Below, piece by piece: positions 1 through 5,399 of a DNA stretch of 7,791 nt. The translations under genes were made by a program, and so were the position numbers. The DNA comes from Methylacidiphilaceae bacterium UBA1321. GTDB taxonomy: Bacteria; Verrucomicrobiota; Verrucomicrobiia; Methylacidiphilales; UBA1321. The stretch lies in the NCBI GenBank assembly GCA_002306945.1, contig DBTH01000022.1:3477-11267 (forward strand), in the 5' to 3' direction. The stretch's first letter is position 1. The number at the start of each line of letters is the position of its first letter. Below the pieces are notes generated by a model. The model saw only the letters and a program-made list of their open reading frames with translations, ran no database searches and had not been told where the DNA came from.

Positions 1-2
1 AT

Positions 3-275
3 TGGGAGCGGCTGGTGCGCGCGGCGCAATCGGCGCTGCCATTATTTTATCTCCGTGCCGCGTTCGTCGATATCGGTTGGCTGGAGGGCTGGAGGTTTTG
101 GAACGCCATGCGGCAGTCCGGCGGGTGCGCCTGGAGTCCTCTCGTTTTGTTCTGCCTTACAGTGGCGGCGATTGTGCCACGGCCATTGTTGCGATATGGG
201 TTCGGCTGTTATCAGCACAGCCGGTGCCTGCAACGGTGGATGGCGGGAGCGTTGGCGCGGCAAAACCAAAATTGA
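3..275 (+). CDS. C-terminal fragment of an unidentified membrane-associated protein, possibly a glycosyltransferase (5' end outside window)
   Basis: Frame 3 is open from the left edge to a TGA at 273-275, giving about 90 residues of a C-terminus; the start lies upstream. This frame is preferred over the other open frames because its third codon positions are mostly G or C, it has a plausible membrane-protein composition, and it stops cleanly 18 nt before the next ATG. Visible features are an aromatic hydrophobic stretch (LFYLRAAFVDIGWLEGW), a second hydrophobic segment (WSPLVLFCLTVAAIV) and a basic tail. There is no diagnostic catalytic motif. Its place directly ahead of a GT2 enzyme and a YfhO-like protein suggests a glycan-assembly role, perhaps the anchor region of another glycosyltransferase, but that is inference from context. 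Confidence 0.55.
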   Translation, partial: WERLVRAAQSALPLFYLRAAFVDIGWLEGWRFWNAMRQSGGCAWSPLVLFCLTVAAIVPRPLLRYGFGCYQHSRCLQRWMAGALARQNQN

Positions 276-293
276 TTTTCTATATTACGAACC

Positions 294-1376
294 ATGTCCA
301 GAACCGGAATCGTCATTGTTACCTATAATAGTTGCACGCACATTCCGCGACTGATGCGAGGTTTGGAAAAGACTTTGTCTTCTGGGAAAGACGTCGTCTG
401 TGTTGTCGATAATGCATCTACCGATGGAAGTGCGGACCTTTGTCGTGAATTGATCAAGGGCCTGGGTATTGAAGCGTTCGTATTGAACCTTGAGAATAAT
501 GTGGGATTCGCCGCGGCAAACAACCGGGGAGTGGCGTTACTTGAGGAAAAGTTTCAAAAGTCGGGGTTGGACAATTTTGTATTTCTTAATCCCGATACGG
601 TGCCTCAGGAGGGATGGTTAAGATGGTTGACCGAAGAGTCAAAAAAAACGGAGATCGGTTCTGTGGCGGCGCTATTACTACTGCCGGATGGAACATTGAA
701 TTCACGTGGTAACGCCCTGCATATATCCGGCTTTGGCATGGTCACGGGATATGGCGAACCGGTTTCTACAGCACAAGACCGCTCGGTCTTTTTCGGCACA
801 GGTGCGGCGTTGCTTGTGTCGTCGCGATCCTTGGGGAAGCTTCGAGAGTTGAGTGGTGAACTGGGGCCGTTCTGGGAAGAGTTATTTCTTTACGGAGAAG
901 ATCTGGATTTGGGCTGGCGGCTGCAATTGGCCGGTCTGGAAAATCGGGTCTGTGTTCAGAGCCGGGTCGTGCATTACTCATCGTTTATCGGGAAGAAATC
1001 CGCATTGAAGAGTGTGTTCTATCTGGAACGCAACCGCTGGCTGGTGTTGTTTGCAAATTTGCGGATGCGAACCCTTCTCTTGCTTCTGCCGTTGCTATTT
1101 TTATTAGAAGTGGCGATGGTCGTTGGAGGCAGATGTTTTTATACGGGGTCTCGGTTTTCCTTGTATCGTGAGATTTGGAGGGAAGTGCGCCAACCGGAAT
1201 TCCGGGCGCGGCGGCGGCGGATTCAATCACGCCGCAAGGTGGGTGACAGGGATATTTTGCGCCGGATGCAGAGCTCGATTCGGCACGGGGCGATAGCATC
1301 CCGGCGTCTGGACGGGCTGGTGGATTGGTTTTTGAGCGGGCTGCATCGTTGCCTTATTTATCTGGTGCGGTGGTGA
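294..1376 (+). CDS. GT2-family glycosyltransferase, rhamnosyltransferase-like, with C-terminal membrane anchor
   Basis: A 360-residue inverting GT-A glycosyltransferase of family 2, predicted to transfer a sugar from a nucleotide donor to a growing surface glycan on the cytoplasmic face of the inner membrane. Motifs run in the family order: VTYNS at residues 9-13, VDNASTDGS at 38-46 (nucleotide binding), NNVGFAAANNRG at 68-79, FLNPDT at 97-102 in place of the metal-binding DXD, FFGTGAALLVS at 166-176, GEDLDLGWR at 201-209 holding the probable catalytic acidic pair, and VVHYSS at 225-230. This set is typical of the WbbL/rhamnosyltransferase-like branch; the donor sugar cannot be read from sequence. 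A Leu-rich segment at about 258-280 and a basic region at 303-315 suggest a membrane anchor with a cytoplasmic tail. The ATG at 294 lies just before the first beta strand and has no clear Shine-Dalgarno. The gene lies 18 nt after the preceding stop. An A8 run occurs at 641-648. Confidence 0.9.
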   Translation: MSRTGIVIVTYNSCTHIPRLMRGLEKTLSSGKDVVCVVDNASTDGSADLCRELIKGLGIEAFVLNLENNVGFAAANNRGVALLEEKFQKSGLDNFVFLNPDTVPQEGWLRWLTEESKKTEIGSVAALLLLPDGTLNSRGNALHISGFGMVTGYGEPVSTAQDRSVFFGTGAALLVSSRSLGKLRELSGELGPFWEELFLYGEDLDLGWRLQLAGLENRVCVQSRVVHYSSFIGKKSALKSVFYLERNRWLVLFANLRMRTLLLLLPLLFLLEVAMVVGGRCFYTGSRFSLYREIWREVRQPEFRARRRRIQSRRKVGDRDILRRMQSSIRHGAIASRRLDGLVDWFLSGLHRCLIYLVRW

Positions 1377-1421
1377 ATCGCCTTGCGGGTGGGGGTTGAA
1401 GCGGCTACGAAAGTAACGTCT

Positions 1422-3968
1422 ATGCGAAAAGATTCGACACGCTATCTGGTGTGGGTGGCGGCAGCCGTCACGTTTGCCCTGTTTGCCTGTATCAGCGGTT
1501 TTTTTTCGTTTGGTTCACAAGTGCCCCTGACCAGCGACTTGAATCCCGGGTTTTATTCTCACTTCGTTTATCACTTTCCGCCGCAGGCCACTTATCTCAT
1601 GGACTATTGGCTGGGGCAACCGCTCATGCCGCAGGATTTACAGCCGTTGTCGTTGCTGACGCATTTACCGATGTGGATATTTTTCAGTGGCTACTATCCA
1701 CTCTTTGCGGCGCTGTCGCTACTGAGCTGTTATGCGTTCCTGCGAGAACTCGGTTTCCGTCGCGGTGTGGCGTTGGTGGGCGGGGTGATTTATGCCTGGC
1801 AGGGGGATTTGTTCAGCACGACACTGGCAGGACATTTTCCGGCGTCGACAGTGTGGGCGCTATTCGCGCTGGCAGGTTATTTCGCCGTACGCAGCGCCAA
1901 GGAGCGGAGTTGGTTCCTGGCGGCGTCATGCGGTGTATGCACTGGGATGATGGTGACCCTGCTGCCAGACCGGGGCGGGCTGTGCAGTCTGTTGATTGCG
2001 GGTTTTTATTTTCTGGAAATCGGACGCAAGCGGGCGGCGCTCGGTCATGAGGCGTTGAAACATTTGGGACGGCTTGCGTTGGTGACGGTCGTTGCAGTGG
2101 TGGTGGCGGCGCCGGGCGTTTTTACGACGCTGTCGTGGACGGTCATCGGGTCGAAGCAAGCGGGTGTGGAAACTCCCGCGCAGAAATACGATTGGGCGAC
2201 GCAGTGGAGTTATACGCCGGAGGAGATTTTGAGTTATGCGGTGCCGGGTTTTTACGGCTGGTACAACGGCCACAAGAGCGGGCCGTATTGGGGCCGGATC
2301 GGACGCAGTTCGGATTGGGTGGCGGGCGAGACAAAGGGAATGCGGAATTTCTGCCTGGCGATTTTCACGCTGGGGACGATCGGTTTTGTTTGCGCGATTG
2401 CAGGCAGCGTTTGGGTGTGGGGCCGCAAGTCGCGCCACGAGGTCGTGGAGCGCAAATGGCTCGATGGGACGCAAATGGCATATGGGCGTTTTGCAGCGGT
2501 GGCGGCGGTGTTGGGCTGGCTGCTGGCGCTGGGCAAGTACGCTCCGTTCTATGCCTGGTTCTATCATTTGCCGTACATGGATACGTGGCGCAATCCGTTG
2601 AAATTTCTCGCGCCGGTGAGTCTGGCGTTGGTGGTTCTGATTGCGTGCGCGGTGCAGGTTTGGGTGCGTGTGCTGGAGGATCGGGCGGCGCAGGCTGAAC
2701 CGGTTCGCAGGCGGGTGCAGCGGTATTTCAATGCGGCCACCGTGGGTATGGGACTATTTTGGGCGCTGAGTTTCCCGCTGTTGCTGCCATTGGGGGCGGT
2801 GCTGGTGCGGATGGATTATACATGGGCGGAAATCGGCCTGATTTTATCGACGATGCGTTGGGCTCTGTTCCTGGCGTTTGTGGAATTGGTGCTGGCGTCG
2901 GCGGCGTGGCGTTTGTTATCGCGCGATCCGGAGAAGAGGCGGCGTGAGTTCATCAATCCGCTCATCCAGAAGACATGGAACGCGCTGATGGATGTCGGTA
3001 ACGAAGGCCGCACGTGGATGGTGGCGCTGGCGGTGCTGACCATCATGCAGATGTTGTGGGTGCACCGGCACTATGTGGAACTTTACGATCTGAAGTCGTA
3101 CTACGGCCTCAATCCGCTTCTTTACAAATTTCAGCCGCGGGATGAATTGTTCCGCGTGTCGGTCGATGTGAACGATCCGTTCCTGCGTCAGCTTCTGGCG
3201 ACGGTGTTTCCCTATCACGGCATTCAGTCGGTGGACATCCCCGCAGCGTCGCGCGTGCCGGAGGATTACGACCGGTTCTTCAAGGCGCTGGAGTCGAACC
3301 CGTCCCGGAAATTGCAATTGGCCGGGGTGAAATATTTTCTGGCATCTCTTCCCGCATGGCAGAATTTCGAGAAAGATCCGCAATTGAAAACGCGTATTGC
3401 TCACGTGGAACGCTATGCGTTTACCGCGCCGGCGGGCTCGCGCGAACCGACGCACGCTGTTGTGGAATTGAAGGGTTCCCTGCCACGCGCAGCGCTCATA
3501 CCGAAAGCAGAACTGATCGAGAACGAGGAGACGTTGCTGAAGCGGTTGGCCGACCCAGCGTGGAATCCGTTGCAGACGGTGCTGGTCAATCGCGCCGATC
3601 TGGAGGCCGCCCAGCCCGAGCCGGATTCGACCGACCCGGAGGTGAAACGGTTGCCGCCCGTGGCGCGGATCGCGCAGTATGATGGACGTTCCATCGTGGT
3701 CGATGTGCAAACTCCGACCCCTTCTTATCTGGTGATTGGCGACCGCTACGATGTCGCGTGGAAGGCGACGGTCAACGGACATCCGATGCCGATTTTTGCA
3801 GCGGATTATCTGTTGCGCGGACTCGCGGTTCCGGTGGGAATTTCGCGCGTGGTGCTTTACTACGATCTGCCCATGACGGTTTATTATGTGCAGTTGATCG
3901 CTCTGGGCGTCTTCGCCGTTTACGCCATCGTCTGGCTTGCTCTTCGCCGCCTTTACCCTCACAAATAA
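1422..3968 (+). CDS. YfhO-like / GT-C-fold multi-spanning membrane protein, putative polysaccharide glycosyltransferase
   Basis: An 848-residue integral membrane protein with about a dozen hydrophobic helices: one at residues 8-30, most others between 78 and 547, and a last one near 822-842. It resembles the bacterial YfhO family, GT-C-like proteins thought to use polyprenyl-phosphate sugars to decorate envelope polymers outside the cytoplasmic membrane. Supporting features are the acidic first extracytoplasmic loop (LTSDLNPG, 37-44), an AGHFPAS segment near 136-142, and an R-N-P-x-K-F motif near 390-395. An extracytoplasmic domain spans about 550-815. It ends in a YfhO-style block (YLVIGDRYDVAWKATVNG, 769-786, then LRGLAVPVG, 798-806) just before the final helix. 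I chose ATG 1422 because it directly precedes the basic N-terminus and first helix; an in-frame TTG at 1383 would add 13 residues. Neither start has a strong ribosome site. The TAA at 3966-3968 lies inside the end of the adjoining palindromic element. A T8 run lies at 1499-1506. Family assignment is firm; enzymatic activity is inferred. Confidence 0.85.
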   Translation: MRKDSTRYLVWVAAAVTFALFACISGFFSFGSQVPLTSDLNPGFYSHFVYHFPPQATYLMDYWLGQPLMPQDLQPLSLLTHLPMWIFFSGYYPLFAALSLLSCYAFLRELGFRRGVALVGGVIYAWQGDLFSTTLAGHFPASTVWALFALAGYFAVRSAKERSWFLAASCGVCTGMMVTLLPDRGGLCSLLIAGFYFLEIGRKRAALGHEALKHLGRLALVTVVAVVVAAPGVFTTLSWTVIGSKQAGVETPAQKYDWATQWSYTPEEILSYAVPGFYGWYNGHKSGPYWGRIGRSSDWVAGETKGMRNFCLAIFTLGTIGFVCAIAGSVWVWGRKSRHEVVERKWLDGTQMAYGRFAAVAAVLGWLLALGKYAPFYAWFYHLPYMDTWRNPLKFLAPVSLALVVLIACAVQVWVRVLEDRAAQAEPVRRRVQRYFNAATVGMGLFWALSFPLLLPLGAVLVRMDYTWAEIGLILSTMRWALFLAFVELVLASAAWRLLSRDPEKRRREFINPLIQKTWNALMDVGNEGRTWMVALAVLTIMQMLWVHRHYVELYDLKSYYGLNPLLYKFQPRDELFRVSVDVNDPFLRQLLATVFPYHGIQSVDIPAASRVPEDYDRFFKALESNPSRKLQLAGVKYFLASLPAWQNFEKDPQLKTRIAHVERYAFTAPAGSREPTHAVVELKGSLPRAALIPKAELIENEETLLKRLADPAWNPLQTVLVNRADLEAAQPEPDSTDPEVKRLPPVARIAQYDGRSIVVDVQTPTPSYLVIGDRYDVAWKATVNGHPMPIFAADYLLRGLAVPVGISRVVLYYDLPMTVYYVQLIALGVFAVYAIVWLALRRLYPHK

Positions 3969-3976
3969 AGACTCAT

Positions 3977-3995
3977 TGGAGGACTCCGTCCTCCA
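3977..3995. repeat. Hairpin 1 of the palindromic element (left outer)
   Basis: An 8-bp perfect stem (TGGAGGAC with GTCCTCCA) closes a TCC loop. It starts 8 nt after the stop codon of the YfhO-like gene. In the inverted alignment it corresponds to hairpin 5 of the right arm. Confidence 0.8.
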
Positions 3996-4004
3996 GACCT
4001 CCTG

Positions 4005-4025
4005 CCAAGGGTATGATACCCTTGG
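4005..4025. repeat. Hairpin 2 of the palindromic element (left inner)
   Basis: A perfect 9-bp stem (CCAAGGGTA with TACCCTTGG) closes a TGA loop. It is the inverted counterpart of hairpin 4. Two stem positions differ from hairpin 4, and the pairing partner has changed as well in both cases. Confidence 0.85.
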
Positions 4026-4034
4026 AACCCCACT

Positions 4035-4085
4035 AAAAGGGCGGATGGCGGCGCTCGCAGCGAGCGCCTTGCCATCCGCCCTTTT
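4035..4085. terminator. Central long hairpin, probable bidirectional Rho-independent terminator
   Basis: A 15-bp perfect outer stem (4035-4049 with 4071-4085) is stacked on an 8-bp perfect GC-rich inner stem (GGCGCTCG 4050-4057 with CGAGCGCC 4061-4068). The loop is CAG, and the only interruption is a two-T bulge at 4069-4070. The stem starts with AAAA at 4035-4038, and its 3' side ends in five T at 4082-4086, so each strand would give a stable hairpin followed by a U run. It lies between two converging genes, which fits termination of both transcripts. It is much longer than a standard terminator. Confidence 0.8.
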
Positions 4086-4095
4086 TGAGGATTCC

Positions 4096-4114
4096 CAAGG
4101 AAATCATTTCCTTG
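4096..4114. repeat. Hairpin 4 of the palindromic element (right inner)
   Basis: A perfect 8-bp stem (CAAGGAAA with TTTCCTTG) closes a TCA loop. It is the inverted counterpart of hairpin 2. Its loop TCA is the reverse complement of the TGA loop there, and its two differing stem pairs are both still Watson-Crick. Confidence 0.8.
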
Positions 4115-4122
4115 AGCGGGGG

Positions 4123-4143
4123 TTTGGGGGCAGAGCCACCAAA
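4123..4143. repeat. Hairpin 5 of the palindromic element (right outer)
   Basis: A 5-bp stem (TTTGG with CCAAA), one G/A mismatch, then a 3-bp stem (GGC with GCC) closing an AGA loop. It is weaker than the others and is the diverged inverted counterpart of hairpin 1. It ends 7 nt from the stop codon of the small membrane-protein gene. Confidence 0.65.
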
Positions 4144-4150
4144 GAGTCGT

Positions 4151-4567
4151 TTATTGGAGAGAAGGGAACCAGCGGGGGAGGAATTTATTGAGGGCGTAGA
4201 AGAGGCCGCAAAAGATATAGAAGAAAGCGAGGATGGAGTGGCGTGGCGCGAGGAAGGCGCGAGGGGAATACCAGGGGATGTCGAACGGCAATTTTTCGTA
4301 GAGGATGGCCCAACAGACGAAGGCGATGACGGCGGCGACGGTGACGGAGAGACTGCGGGCAAAAGTTTGTCGGTGCCAGAGGGTGCGCCAGGCGATGACG
4401 AAGGTGGCGACCAGCAGGATGGCTACGAGAATTTCCTCCAGGGTGAGCATGAAAAGGCTGACCTGGAAGAGATTGGTGAAAACGCCGCCGAGGTGGATTG
4501 CGGTGATGATGAGGACGATGACGCTGATGAAGCGGGTGACCCAGACGAACCAATTGCTTTTACCCAT
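4151..4567 (-). CDS. Small four-helix membrane protein of unknown function
   Basis: A 138-residue protein with four predicted membrane helices at about residues 8-30, 36-60, 70-92 and 108-128. I do not recognise the family. Notable features are an acidic pair beside the second helix (LTLEE, 41-45), the basic loop RTLWHRQTFAR (61-71), an aromatic/proline loop (LPFDIPWYSP, 93-102) and a basic C-terminus. The ATG at 4567 is chosen because it directly precedes MGKSNWFVW and the first helix. The frame stays open upstream to 4786, but that extension overlaps the preceding gene and is hydrophilic and Pro/Ser/Lys-rich. A GGGGA about 14 nt before the ATG is the only ribosome-site candidate. The gene lies 64 nt after the secreted-protein gene on the same strand and may be the last gene of that transcript. 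Its TAA stop (4151-4153) lies inside the palindromic element. Confidence 0.72.
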   Translation of the reverse strand: MGKSNWFVWVTRFISVIVLIITAIHLGGVFTNLFQVSLFMLTLEEILVAILLVATFVIAWRTLWHRQTFARSLSVTVAAVIAFVCWAILYEKLPFDIPWYSPRAFLAPRHSILAFFYIFCGLFYALNKFLPRWFPSLQ

Positions 4568-4631
4568 GAGTCCATAGTGATCCCCGCTTGGGCGGTTTGT
4601 CAACCGGTGCCGCTGCGACGGCGGTAACTTG

Positions 4632-5399
4632 CTAACGAACGCCCGCGTCTTTTTCGAGTTGGCGCATTTGATCGGCCATCTTTTTTTGCCGGGAGATTGC
4701 GTCAGCATAAGGTGTGGGCAGAGTAAGACTGGCGGAGGTTTCGTCGAAGGTGAAGGTGTAGATCGAACCGTCTGCCTGATAGGCAACCGGGTATCCGGTT
4801 TTGACGTCGATCCAGGCTTCGGCGATGACTTTGGATTCTTCGGTCAAAGCGTAATGATAGCAGGGCTTTTTGTCGTGAGTAACAACGTTGTCGTAGTATT
4901 TGAGATCGATCCAGGTGAGGCCGGGAAAGCCAAAGGATTCTTCGAGATTCCCGCGGCGAAGATAGGCGGCGGACAAGTTGGGATAGTGATCGGGTGTGAA
5001 GTCGATGATTGAACCGTTGAGAACCATGACGTCGTTGCCCGAGCTGTTGAGTTTGAGGATGAAGTTGTTGTAATACCACGTTTCGCGGGTCTTGCCGTTG
5101 GAGTAGGTGAACAGATCGTGTTTGATTTTACCGTCCCGGATGGAGTGAATCTGGGTCAGTTGGATTGAAGGAGGTGCTGCAAGGGTGGCGGAGGCGGTGT
5201 TTTCGGAAGAGGTATCTTTTTTAGCCGCTTTTTCCGGAGTTAAAACGATGGTCCATTGTGCTTTTTCGGGTACGGGAATGACGAATGGAGCATGTGGCGG
5301 CGGGATTTGGGAGGAGGAGGCCATTTGCGCTTGTAGCGGCAGAGCCGATAGAACGAGAAGCGAGGCCAGGCCAGGGAAAATTTTTGTCATGGAGTTCAT
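4632..5399 (-). CDS. Secreted/periplasmic protein of unknown function, translationally coupled to the Verru_Chthon-A-like gene
   Basis: A 255-residue protein with a clear N-terminal signal peptide: a Lys near the start, a Leu/Ala-rich core at residues 9-20 and probable cleavage after LQA at 24. There is no lipobox cysteine, so it is probably soluble in the periplasm or exported. Residues 26-75 form a Pro/Ser/Ala/Lys-rich linker. The domain at about 77-222 has alternating short hydrophobic and polar runs, consistent with an antiparallel beta sheet, and contains WIDLKYYD (163-170) and AWIDVKTGYPVAY (195-207). The last stretch resembles the beta-sheet logic of LolA/RseB-like lipid-binding proteins, but this is only an analogy. 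Residues 236-252 form a charged helix. The single Cys is at 180. Its ATG overlaps the TGA of the upstream gene as ATGA (5396-5399), indicating translational coupling; a GGAAG lies 10 nt before the start (5410-5414). I do not recognise a named family. Confidence 0.85.
   Translation of the reverse strand: MNSMTKIFPGLASLLVLSALPLQAQMASSSQIPPPHAPFVIPVPEKAQWTIVLTPEKAAKKDTSSENTASATLAAPPSIQLTQIHSIRDGKIKHDLFTYSNGKTRETWYYNNFILKLNSSGNDVMVLNGSIIDFTPDHYPNLSAAYLRRGNLEESFGFPGLTWIDLKYYDNVVTHDKKPCYHYALTEESKVIAEAWIDVKTGYPVAYQADGSIYTFTFDETSASLTLPTPYADAISRQKKMADQMRQLEKDAGVR
5396..5399 (-). promoter_or_regulatory. ATGA stop/start overlap (translational coupling)
   Basis: On the minus strand the last codon TGA of the Verru_Chthon-A-like gene shares bases with the ATG of the secreted-protein gene. 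A ribosome finishing the first gene can re-initiate on the second, so the two proteins are probably made in a fixed ratio. Confidence 0.8.

Larger units (their letters stand above)
3964..4155. repeat. Near-palindromic five-hairpin intergenic element between convergent genes
   Basis: The stretch consists of five hairpins in a row (3977-3995, 4005-4025, 4035-4085, 4096-4114, 4123-4143) separated by 8-10 nt, each with a three-base loop. The left arm (3964-4034, 71 nt) read in reverse complement aligns with the right arm (4086-4155, 70 nt), and the two flank the large central hairpin, so the whole is symmetric about position 4060. The arms begin AATAAAGACTC (3964-3974) and AATAAACGACTC (reverse complement of 4144-4155). 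The stop codons of both flanking genes fall in these ends. The architecture resembles dispersed palindromic repeats (REP/BIME or MITE type). No transposase gene or flanking target-site duplication was identified, and copy number elsewhere is unknown. Confidence 0.8.

Noticed and set aside
2..328. Frame-2 open frame of 108 codons at the left edge
   Set aside because: It overlaps the GT2 start, lacks motifs and has an Arg/Val-rich shadow composition. Frame 3 has host-like third positions and ends just before the GT2 gene.
1383..1421. TTG start for the YfhO-like protein
   Set aside because: It would add 13 residues ahead of a normal basic N-terminus and membrane helix that already begin at ATG 1422. 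No strong ribosome site favours TTG, though it cannot be excluded.
2916..3962. Open frame of 348 codons on the minus strand
   Set aside because: Arg/His/Gln-rich product opposite the YfhO-like extracytoplasmic domain, with no motifs. It is an antisense shadow of a gene with clear family features.
4598..4603. Perfect TTGACA -35 box on the minus strand ahead of the 138-residue protein gene
   Set aside because: No matching -10 hexamer lies at 16-19 nt. The nearest TAT-like sequence is 21 nt away and overlaps the start region, so no promoter is called.
4085..4627. Acidic open frame of 180 codons on the plus strand
   Set aside because: A Gly/Asp/Glu-rich product is what the complement of the hydrophobic minus-strand membrane gene gives. 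It would also have to start inside the palindromic element.
4568..4786. Longer N-terminus for the 138-residue membrane protein
   Set aside because: The extension overlaps the end of the secreted-protein gene by 155 nt and is Pro/Ser/Lys-rich and hydrophilic. The ATG at 4567 directly precedes the first helix.
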